Positions 18,378-25,656 of a stretch of 50,188 bases of DNA are shown here, piece after piece. This DNA comes from an uncultured Terriglobales bacterium (GTDB lineage Bacteria > Acidobacteriota > Terriglobia > Terriglobales > Acidobacteriaceae): contig CATPBJ010000174.1 of assembly GCA_955652395.1 (NCBI GenBank), forward strand, positions 1 through 50,188, read 5' to 3'. Both the position numbers and the translations under genes were made by a program. Below the pieces are notes generated by a model. The model did not search any database, was not told where the DNA came from, and was given only the letters and a program-made list of their open reading frames with translations. Position 1 is the first letter of the stretch; every line of letters starts with the position of its first letter.

Positions 18378-20674
18378 CGCAATCATCGGCCTGGCAGAGT
18401 TGCGTTTGCCTCTTTGTCGTCTTTCTTGCAATGGCGGTCAGATCGCAAACCACTCCACTCCGGTCAATCTCTGGGGTTGTGATCACGGACAAGAATGAAC
18501 TGGTCGCCGGCGCGACTGTCGTTGCGGAATACGGCTCCGGCAGGAGGGAGATGGTAACTGACGCCAACGGCGCCTTTCGTTTGCTTGTACCAAGCGAGGC
18601 CGTCACTCTGAATGTGGTTGGGAAGTATCTGGTCTTTGAAGCCAAGCGCCTGAATGCTTCTGAACCGTCCGAGAACCTTGGTCTCCAGGTGAGCTACACC
18701 ATTCCTCCCGTACATGAGAGCTTGGTGATCTCCGCCAGTGCTCTGAACCCGACCATCGATCAGCGCAATGACAACGTCTACAAGAGCACGCTTTTCTCCC
18801 GTGACGACCAGATCTTCGACACGCTGGCCGCTGGCATCAACGCCGGGCAACACGAGGGCGGCGGGAAGTCGCTTGAGATTCGCCGCTTCGGCTTCAATCT
18901 GGATCATGGCGGGGTCAACGGCGGTTTGAAAGTCCTGGTCGACGACGTTCAACAGAATCAGTCCACTCAAGGCCACGGACAGGGATACCTGGGTGCGCTG
19001 AAAACTCTCACGCCGGAACTGGTGGATGACGTTGACATCCTCAACGGGCCTTTCAGTGCCGAATATGGCGACTTCTCCGGTCTTGGAGTGGTCCACATCC
19101 GCCTCAAGGAGAGTTTGCCGAACCTCCTTACTGTGCGTGTCCAGGGCGGCTCCTTCGGCGCCTTTCGGGGCTTCGCCGCCTACAGCCCGGCACTCGACAA
19201 CGCGGATGCGTTTATCGCGTACGAGAGTTCTCACACCGATGGCCCATTCATCAACCCCGGACGCTACGCCCGTAACAATGTGACCGGCAACTACACCCGC
19301 CACCTGAACGCAAAAGAATCACTCGGATTCAAGCTGAACTTTGGCACCAACGATTTCTATTCCTCAGGACAGATCCCACTTGATCTGATAGCCAGCGGCC
19401 AATTGAATCGTTTCGGCTTTGTCGATCCATTTGATGGCGGAAGAGTGCGCCTGGGAACTCTCGGAATCTACTACAAGCGCGAGCTCGCGAACGGCGAAAT
19501 CCTGAAGCTGGATGGGTTTCTCGGGCGTTCCTTGTTCGATCTCTACTCGAATTTCACTTTCTTCCTGAACGATCCTGTTCATGGAGACGAAGTCCAGCAG
19601 CACGACTCGCGTCTGCAACATGGCTTCAACGCTCAATACCTGCATCCTTACACGCTGTTCGGACACCCCGCCCTGCTGACCATGGGCTCAAATTTTCATG
19701 ACAACCAGATCAATGTCGGCCTGCTGCACACCGGGGACCGGAAGGTGCTGGACGTCACCACCAGCGCCCACGCTCATGTGACGAATGCGGCAGGCTATAT
19801 CCAGCAGGGGGTGGATCTTCTGCAGCGGCGCTTCCACTTTGACGCCGGGTTGCGCGTTGACTATTTTCGTTTTGACGTCAACGACCACCTGGACCCGCAA
19901 CACTCCGGACTTCAGGGTGCCGCGCAATTTCAGCCCAAGGTCAACCTCTCTTACACTCTGTCACAGCGACTGCCGCTCACTCTCTATGCCAGTTACGGGC
20001 GCGGCATCTCCAGCCAGGACGCCCGCGGCGTGGTGCAACATCCGGAACAGCCCAGGGTCTCGACCACGGACTTCTATCAGGTGGGTACTTCCCACGTTTT
20101 AAGACGAGTTTCGTTAAGCACCGACCTTTTCCTGATCGATCGCTCTAACGAGCAGGTCTATATCCCCGATGACGGAAGCTTCGAGCTCAAGGGTCCGAGC
20201 CGTTCCTATGGATGGGAGGCGAAGACTTCAGTTCGGCTAACCCACAACCTGGTTCTGAACGGCGGGTTGACCCAGGTTTCAAACGCTTTCTATCGTGGAG
20301 CGCCCCGGGTGTATGTCGACAGCGCCCCGCACTCGGTGGCCAATTCCGGCTTGACCCTAGTCAACTGGCGTGGCTTTAATGGTTCGCTGCGCTATCGACA
20401 CATCAGCGCTTACCGTTTGGACGGCCTCAATTCCGCGATTCGCGCGACAGGACTTGATGTGCTTGATCTGAGTATGTCCAAGCGAATTCGGCACGGCGTC
20501 GACTTCAACTTCGCCATAGATAATCTCAATGATAAGCGCTACTGGGAAACTCAAAACTACTTCCAGTCTCGACTGCGGTCCGAGCCGACTCCGCCGCCTT
20601 CTCGCATTCACGGCACTCCCGGCTACCCCATCGGAGTCAGCGTGGGACTAACTTTCCGGTTCGGGGAGAAGTGA
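18374..20674 (+). CDS. TonB-dependent outer membrane receptor
   Basis: This 766-residue protein probably imports a large substrate through the outer membrane using TonB energy. It has a signal peptide (to about residue 25), a carboxypeptidase-regulatory-like domain (SISGVVITDKNELVAGATVVAE, about 30-110), a plug with SAEYGDFSGLGVVHIRLKE (about 230), and a beta-barrel ending in an aromatic-rich strand (VGLTFRFGEK). Its ATG overlaps the TPR stop. The receptor is smaller than the 1212-residue Oar-like receptor at 36933 and has a different plug. The stop codon abuts a sigma-54 activator remnant without any spacer, which suggests a recombination breakpoint at or just after 20674. Confidence 0.9.
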   Translation: MTQSSAWQSCVCLFVVFLAMAVRSQTTPLRSISGVVITDKNELVAGATVVAEYGSGRREMVTDANGAFRLLVPSEAVTLNVVGKYLVFEAKRLNASEPSENLGLQVSYTIPPVHESLVISASALNPTIDQRNDNVYKSTLFSRDDQIFDTLAAGINAGQHEGGGKSLEIRRFGFNLDHGGVNGGLKVLVDDVQQNQSTQGHGQGYLGALKTLTPELVDDVDILNGPFSAEYGDFSGLGVVHIRLKESLPNLLTVRVQGGSFGAFRGFAAYSPALDNADAFIAYESSHTDGPFINPGRYARNNVTGNYTRHLNAKESLGFKLNFGTNDFYSSGQIPLDLIASGQLNRFGFVDPFDGGRVRLGTLGIYYKRELANGEILKLDGFLGRSLFDLYSNFTFFLNDPVHGDEVQQHDSRLQHGFNAQYLHPYTLFGHPALLTMGSNFHDNQINVGLLHTGDRKVLDVTTSAHAHVTNAAGYIQQGVDLLQRRFHFDAGLRVDYFRFDVNDHLDPQHSGLQGAAQFQPKVNLSYTLSQRLPLTLYASYGRGISSQDARGVVQHPEQPRVSTTDFYQVGTSHVLRRVSLSTDLFLIDRSNEQVYIPDDGSFELKGPSRSYGWEAKTSVRLTHNLVLNGGLTQVSNAFYRGAPRVYVDSAPHSVANSGLTLVNWRGFNGSLRYRHISAYRLDGLNSAIRATGLDVLDLSMSKRIRHGVDFNFAIDNLNDKRYWETQNYFQSRLRSEPTPPPSRIHGTPGYPIGVSVGLTFRFGEK

Positions 20675-21312
20675 AGCGGGGTCCGCGCGTGCTGCAGGAG
20701 CGCGAGTTCGAGCGCCTGGGCGGCTCTCGCCCGGCCTCGATCGACATCCGTCTGATTGCGGCTACCAACAAGGATCTGGCGGCGGTAAAGGCCCGAACCT
20801 TTCGCGAGGATCTTTACTACCGGTTGAACTGGGTATCGCTGATCCATCTGCGGGAGCGGGTTGAAGAGATTCCCATTATGGCGGAGTACTTTATCGCCAA
20901 ATTTGCCGCCAAGTGTAAGGTAAAAGCCAAGAAAATTTCTCCTGAGGCCATGGTTGGACTGATGAATTACAACAACTGGCCCGGCAACGTGCGCGAGCTT
21001 GAAAATGCAATTGAGCGAGCCTTGGTGCTAGGCGTCTCCGATTCCATCCGTCCGGAAGACTTGCCTGAGTCGGTAGTGGGAATGGCCCTAGCACCGGGGG
21101 TGGAGGAGGCGAATTATCACGTCGCGGTCACGCAATTGAAAAAACACCTCACTCTTACCGCCCTGGAGGAAGCCAAAGGCAGTTACACGGAAGCGGCTCA
21201 AATCCTCGGGGTACACGTTAACTATCTGCACCGGCTGGTCAGAAACCTGAACTTGCGAACGTCGATTCGTTCTTTCCCAATTTTCCGCCATGGGACAGGA
21301 AGAGCCCGATAG
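20671..21312 (+). pseudogene. 3' remnant of a sigma-54-dependent activator (NtrC family)
   Basis: The reading frame starts abruptly at RVLQEREFERLGG, which in intact NtrC-family proteins lies after Walker B. Present are the IRLIAATNKDL sensor I segment, FREDLYYRLN (arginine-finger region), PGNVRELENAIERALVL, and a C-terminal Fis-type helix-turn-helix (YTEAAQILGVHVNYLHRLVRNL). Missing are any receiver or sensor domain, Walker A, GAFTGA and Walker B, so it cannot act as a sigma-54 activator. A GTG at 20671 overlaps the TonB receptor stop, so a DNA-binding fragment could in principle be made. I find no matching 5' half elsewhere in the window. Confidence 0.85.
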
Positions 21313-21374
21313 CAGGCTGTGAAGTTGCACAATGCGATCTTTGTGTGTCGCGCGGAGGAAGAGGCCTGGCGCGC

Positions 21375-22307
21375 TCAAGGCAGCTTAAGGGTCAACAGAG
21401 TGGCAGGGTTCAGATAGACGCCCTGCCAGCGTACCGCCAGGTGTAAATGAGGTCCCGTAGCCCGGCCCGTGCCTCCGCTCACTCCGATCTCCTGTCCACG
21501 CGCGACTCGTTCGCCCTGCTTTGCCTTGATCTCCGAAAGGTGGAGGTAAAGCGTCAGCAGCCCCTGCCCGTGATCAAGTACCACGCAGTTGCCTTCGAAA
21601 TACAAGGGTCCGGCCAGCAGGACCGTTCCGGCATTGACCGCGGAAACGGGCGTGCCAGTCGGGACTGCGTAATCTAGCCCCTGGTGCATGCTTTGCACTT
21701 TGCCGTTAAAAGTCCGCCGGGTGCCGAAGACATCGGAAACTGACCCATCCACCGGGGGACGAAACTTGCCTGACCATTCCCGCTCCGGATCGGTGTGCTG
21801 AAATACGTCTTGCTTGACCGTCTTGTCCTGGTGAATGCGTTCCAGTTGTTCCTTGCTGGGTTCGGTGTATTGCTTGGCGACGGTCACCGCGATGCTGGGA
21901 TATTTCGCAGCCTGGACCCTGATACTTTGCGAAAAAGTGATTTCTGCTGATCTGGAGGTTATTCCCCTTAGCTCCAAAGGGTAGAGGCCCGGACGAGTTT
22001 CCAGACTAACCCCGGCAATCCCGTACCAGGCTTTTGTGGCCGCGTCGTAGCTGAACAAAACTTCATGCTCGAGCCACTTTGCGGACAGCGCGGTCAGCCG
22101 CACCGGCGGCGCAACTTCAATAACAACGGGCGTTCCATTCACTAGCTGTGATGGTTGCCGGCGAATGGCCCAGGAATGAGTGCCCACGACCTTTGCGGTT
22201 GCGGTACCGCTTTTGCCGATGGCAATCGGTGGCACAGCAAGCGTCCCGAAGGCAAGCAGCAGGCAGCAGCGGTAGATGGCTGAGGACGACAATCTGGAAG
22301 ACTCCAT
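21375..22307 (-). CDS. Exported M23-family (LytM) metallopeptidase
   Basis: This 310-residue protein is probably a periplasmic zinc endopeptidase cutting peptidoglycan cross-bridges or stem peptides. A signal peptide (to about residue 32) precedes a ~130-residue beta-rich region. The C-terminal M23 domain has FGTRRTFNG, zinc ligands His208 and Asp212 in MHQGLDYAVP, and HLH (287-289) in TGRATGPHLHL. All expected ligands are present, so it should be active rather than a degenerate LytM activator. The ATG at 22307 gives the full signal peptide. It lies 70 bp downstream of the TonB-like gene on the same strand and converges on the sigma-54 remnant. Confidence 0.92.
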   Translation of the reverse strand: MESSRLSSSAIYRCCLLLAFGTLAVPPIAIGKSGTATAKVVGTHSWAIRRQPSQLVNGTPVVIEVAPPVRLTALSAKWLEHEVLFSYDAATKAWYGIAGVSLETRPGLYPLELRGITSRSAEITFSQSIRVQAAKYPSIAVTVAKQYTEPSKEQLERIHQDKTVKQDVFQHTDPEREWSGKFRPPVDGSVSDVFGTRRTFNGKVQSMHQGLDYAVPTGTPVSAVNAGTVLLAGPLYFEGNCVVLDHGQGLLTLYLHLSEIKAKQGERVARGQEIGVSGGTGRATGPHLHLAVRWQGVYLNPATLLTLKLP

Positions 22308-22377
22308 TACCAGCCTAGCATTCCTGCGAAACTTCGAAAGTCACAATCCGCGGCGGGTGAACCCGGCAGAAGAACGG

Positions 22378-22719
22378 CTACTGCTGGCTTGGAATGAAAT
22401 CCAGCTGGACTTCTGTGGTGGTCGGATGATCGGACGGCACATACTTCCATTGCCTGACCGCCAGCGTAGCTGCATCCACAAGAATTGGATTGCCCCCGAT
22501 GGGCGAGATCTTTCCTACCGAGCCATTGGAACTAATCGAAATCGATAAACGGACGACCCCACCAATTGCGTTCTGCTTCAATTCGTGGGGATACTTGGGC
22601 GCCACCTTGTAGACTAGTTTACGCACGCTTGGCGTATTTTGAGCCTCGAAGGAAGTCGTTGAGAGGAATGCCAGCACGATCACGCGGAGTCCACTGCAGG
22701 TTTGCCGCGCCGCACGCAT
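22378..22719 (-). CDS. Free-standing TonB C-terminal domain protein
   Basis: This 113-residue protein has a signal peptide (MRAARQTCSGLRVIVLAFLS...) followed by only a TonB C-terminal fold (VAPKYPHELKQNAIGGVVRL, GSVGKISPIGGN, AAVR-like QWKYVPS). The membrane anchor and Pro-rich spacer of true TonB are absent, so it cannot transmit proton-motive energy in the usual way. Such short proteins are common in Acidobacteria; a role in binding receptor plugs or other envelope partners is a guess. The ATG at 22719 gives a sensible signal peptide; a GTG at 22746 is less likely. It probably forms a unit with the M23 gene. Confidence 0.82.
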   Translation of the reverse strand: MRAARQTCSGLRVIVLAFLSTTSFEAQNTPSVRKLVYKVAPKYPHELKQNAIGGVVRLSISISSNGSVGKISPIGGNPILVDAATLAVRQWKYVPSDHPTTTEVQLDFIPSQQ

Positions 22720-23103
22720 TGACCATGATGTTTGTGATGGGTGCACGAAAACTCAAATCCTAGGACTGAACTTGAAACGCGATGCTGCGAGATTAGGAAA
22801 TTAGTCACACTTGTACAAGTTACGGATGTAATTGTTTAGGGAGGAGAGATCCATGCGAGCCTCGGGGTACAGAAAAACGGCAGAAGCGTAGGAGACAACC
22901 AGTCCGGCTCAGGGCAGGCAACGATCAGCGTTTAATCCCTCGCAGTTCGAACGTTTAGCATCAAAAGTCTAGATAGCCTGCTGACAACCCATTTATTTAT
23001 AACTAGATACGCTGGATTGGGTCAGAAACAACGGTCGATTGCGGCCATCGACTAGTATGAATCAGCTATTGACTCATTATGCTATGCCTGTGACTGTGTC
23101 TGA
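22720..23103. other. 384-bp intergenic region between divergent genes
   Basis: This gap separates the minus-strand TonB-like gene from the plus-strand YtkA-like remnant. It is AT-richer than its neighbours and must hold promoters for both sides, but I see no strong -35/-10 pair. The only clear site is a 12-bp palindrome at 22809-22820. Confidence 0.6.
22809..22820. promoter_or_regulatory. Perfect 12-bp palindrome, possible operator
   Basis: ACTTGTACAAGT is a perfect palindrome about 90 bp upstream of the TonB-like start. The length suits a dimeric repressor site. No regulator gene is adjacent, so the call rests on symmetry alone. Confidence 0.35.
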
Positions 23104-23525
23104 TTGGTGCGCAGTGCCAGCGTGCGGAGATCAGCCTATATCTGTCTAAGGATTTTGGCGCTTTTCTGCGTCGTCCCTTTGTACGTGACCGGGTGTTCTA
23201 GGCCAATCGATTCATCGCCGTCGGTCACGGTTGAGCACTTGATCTCGCCTGAGCCCCCGCATGTCGGGCCCGCCACAATCATTCTCAAGTTGGCCGATAC
23301 CGCTGCCAGACCCGTTTCTGGCGCGCGCATCACGCTGGAAGCAGACATGTCGCATGCGGGCATGGCTCCCGTGTTCGAGGAAGCAAGGAAACCGAGCAGG
23401 GACAGTACCAGGCTCGTCTCAGATTTGCGATGGCGGGAGAATGGGTTGTTCTCCTGCACGTCCGGCTGCCCGGTGGGCAAACGCTGGAACGCCAGTTCAA
23501 CGTAGGCGGCGTTCGATCCAACTAG
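23104..23525 (+). pseudogene. YtkA/FixH-like lipoprotein gene with a frameshift
   Basis: The first part encodes a lipoprotein signal (LYVTGC) and a YtkA/FixH-like beta domain (PPHVGPATIILKLADTAARP, DMSHAGMAPVF). After GAAGCAAGG (ending 23388) the family pattern continues only in another frame: ETEQGQYQARLRFAMAGEWV, then LPGGQTLERQF to the TAG at 23523-23525. Restoring one G after 23388 would give a complete protein of about 140 residues. Start is TTG 23104 or GTG 23107. It lies 65 bp upstream of the Fe-S membrane protein, a pairing reminiscent of FixH with FixG (CcoG). The frameshift may be real or a sequencing error in a short G run. Confidence 0.75.
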
Positions 23526-23590
23526 GTAAGCTGTTGAATCCATCATCCATCCCGGTCCTGGCCGCTCCCGATTCCCAGCCTTTTGATCTA

Positions 23591-24997
23591 ATGCGAGTCC
23601 CCGGCATGGGACACTTGTTTCGCTGGCGTCACGTCCGTCCGCTGCTTCAGTTACCGCTGTTGATCGTCAGCGTCGTGATGATCCTGCAGGGATTGTTCGG
23701 GCCGACGCTGGCGCCCAAGAACCTGGCCACGACTCTTAGCTGGCTTCACTTTCGCGGAGTGCTGGTGCTTGTCCTGCTATGTGCGGGCAATTTTTTCTGC
23801 CTGGCCTGCCCCTTCATGCTGGTGCGGCAGATGGCGCGGCGCTTCTTTAAGCCGCGGTTCACCTGGCCGCGGATGCTGCGCAACAAGTGGATTTCCGTAG
23901 CGCTCTTTGTCCTGATCCTATTTACCTACGAGTTGTTCGATCTGTGGTCTTCGCCCTGGTGGACTGCCTGGTTGATCATTGCCTACTTCCTCACGGTGCT
24001 GGTGGTGGACGGCTTTTTCAAGCACGCTTCGTTCTGCAAATTCGTTTGCCCCATCGGACAGTTCAATTTTGTGGCCTCTACGCTTTCGCCTTTCGAGGTC
24101 AAGGTACGGGAACAAGACGTCTGCGTTAAGTGCCACACCAAGGATTGCATTCGCGGGCGGCGCGAACCGGTCTCGGAACTGGTTGTGATTCGCGGCTGCG
24201 AACTGGCCTTGTTTCAGCCTCGCAAGGTTGGCAACATGGACTGCACATTCTGTCTGGATTGCGTCCACGCCTGCCCGCATGACAACATCGGAATACTGAG
24301 CCGGATGCCCGGCGACGAGCTGCTGACCGATCCGTTGCGATCGGGAATCGGTTATTTCTCACGTCGAAAAGATCTCGCCGCGCTGGCCATCGTGTTTACC
24401 TTTGGGGCGCTGCTGAATGCTTTTGGCATGGTCAGTCCCCTTTACGGGGTGGAGAGTTGGCTGGGAAGAATGCTACACCTAAGCCGCGAGGCGCCGGTGC
24501 TCGGCCTCATCTTTACCTTCTTTCTGATTCTTGAGCCTGTCGTGCTGCTCGGATTGGCTGCCTGGTGGGCGCGCAAGTGGTCAGGCAACCAGCGCGCCCT
24601 GTTGCCGCTGGCGGTCAGATACAGCTACGGCTTGGTTCCCATCGGCTTCGGCATGTGGCTGGCTCACTACGGTTTTCACTTCCTGACCGGACTGTACACA
24701 GTAATTCCGGTCACTCAGAGCGTACTCGCAAGTCTGGGATGGCCAATCTTGGGCCAGCCGCGCTGGACGTTAACGGGGCTGCCATCCAACATCGTGCAGG
24801 TAATTGAAACTGGATTTCTGATACTCGGCTTTGCAGGATCCCTGGTGGTGACTCATGGTCTGGCAGAAGAGGACTCACCGGACAGGCCGCTGCCCGCGTT
24901 CGTTCCCTGGGCGGCCGTCGGTCTCGTCCTGTGGATGGCGTCGACGTGGCTGGTGTTCCAGCCCATGGAGATGCGCGCGATGTTGATGAGCGGATAG
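23591..24997 (+). CDS. NosR/NapH/CcoG-like membrane Fe-S protein
   Basis: This 468-residue membrane protein probably carries electrons across or along the membrane. Several transmembrane segments flank two Fer4_5-type motifs, FCLACPF (about residue 75) and FCKFVCPIGQ (about 150). A cytoplasmic ferredoxin-like region has CVKCHTKDC and CTFCLDCVHACP; the second is a full C-x2-C-x2-C-x3-CP cluster. Unlike CcoG, the C-terminal half adds about six more membrane segments instead of an Ig-like domain. ATG 23591 is chosen; ATG 23606 is an alternative. Its neighbours are a YtkA-like lipoprotein, CRTAC1 proteins and an RnfD-like protein, so it is probably the redox entry point of that locus. Confidence 0.88.
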   Translation: MRVPGMGHLFRWRHVRPLLQLPLLIVSVVMILQGLFGPTLAPKNLATTLSWLHFRGVLVLVLLCAGNFFCLACPFMLVRQMARRFFKPRFTWPRMLRNKWISVALFVLILFTYELFDLWSSPWWTAWLIIAYFLTVLVVDGFFKHASFCKFVCPIGQFNFVASTLSPFEVKVREQDVCVKCHTKDCIRGRREPVSELVVIRGCELALFQPRKVGNMDCTFCLDCVHACPHDNIGILSRMPGDELLTDPLRSGIGYFSRRKDLAALAIVFTFGALLNAFGMVSPLYGVESWLGRMLHLSREAPVLGLIFTFFLILEPVVLLGLAAWWARKWSGNQRALLPLAVRYSYGLVPIGFGMWLAHYGFHFLTGLYTVIPVTQSVLASLGWPILGQPRWTLTGLPSNIVQVIETGFLILGFAGSLVVTHGLAEEDSPDRPLPAFVPWAAVGLVLWMASTWLVFQPMEMRAMLMSG

Positions 24998-25076
24998 TTT
25001 TGTGTGGGGCGGGCACTCTGGTCCGCCGCCTTTGAGGTTGATCTTGGTCGCCTTGTTTTCGTTGCTGCGGTCCAAC

Positions 25077-25622
25077 ATGTCGGTGAATCGCAAGATGGTG
25101 GGGAAAGTCTCGGGCTGTCTTGGACTGGTGTTCTGGTTGCTGTTGCCGGCCCGAGCCCATAATGGCCCTCCCTTCCCTATTATCGAGAACCAGAAAGTTG
25201 GTCCATGGGTTGTTTCTCTCTGGACACACCCGGATGTGGGCACGGGAACTTTTTTCGTGCTGGTAGATCCGCTGCCGGGCAGCACGATTCCTGATGACCT
25301 GAAGATTGGAATCGGGGTGCAGCCGGAAAGCGGGAGGCTTCCCGAAGTTGTTTACGTCGCCGCGCGCGACGATACCCGCGGGCAGGTAGAATTCAAGGCC
25401 CTCGCGGATTTTGACCGAGATGAGTTCTGGCGCATCCGCTTGGTGCTGCAAAGCTCTCAAGGCAGTGGCGAGATGATATCGAGAGTGGAGGCCACGCCTC
25501 CCGGCTTCGGACGTTGGGATCTTTTGTTGTACCTATTGCCGTTTCTTGCGGTCGCGTTCTTATGGTTTCGAGGAATGACGCGCACACGGCGCAGGAAGAT
25601 CAAGAAACTGCAAGTGGCGTGA
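25077..25622 (+). CDS. Membrane-anchored periplasmic protein of unknown function
   Basis: I do not recognise this family. The 181-residue protein has a signal peptide (VSGCLGLVFWLLLPARAHNG), a beta-rich periplasmic domain (PFPIIENQKVGPWVVSLWTHPDVGTG...), and one C-terminal membrane helix (LLLYLLPFLAVAFLWF) with a basic cytoplasmic tail (RTRRRKIKK). The domain starting with a His-containing N-terminus suggests possible copper or haem handling, but no clear motif is present. ATG 25077 suits the signal peptide; a GTG at 25002 would add residues encoded by a REP-like GC palindrome. It sits 79 bp after the Fe-S protein gene and 34 bp before a CRTAC1 gene. Confidence 0.75.
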   Translation: MSVNRKMVGKVSGCLGLVFWLLLPARAHNGPPFPIIENQKVGPWVVSLWTHPDVGTGTFFVLVDPLPGSTIPDDLKIGIGVQPESGRLPEVVYVAARDDTRGQVEFKALADFDRDEFWRIRLVLQSSQGSGEMISRVEATPPGFGRWDLLLYLLPFLAVAFLWFRGMTRTRRRKIKKLQVA

Positions 25623-25656
25623 CATGCTGTGCTTTGCGTAACAAGGGCATCAAATT

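Noticed and set aside
18464..19303. A 279-codon minus-strand open frame opposite the TonB receptor.
   Set aside because: It lies fully within the receptor's plug and barrel and shows no family pattern of its own.
25008..25028. A GGCGG...CCGCC imperfect palindrome after the Fe-S protein gene, possibly REP-like.
   Set aside because: The stem is only 5 bp of GC-rich sequence and no second copy is obvious in the window.
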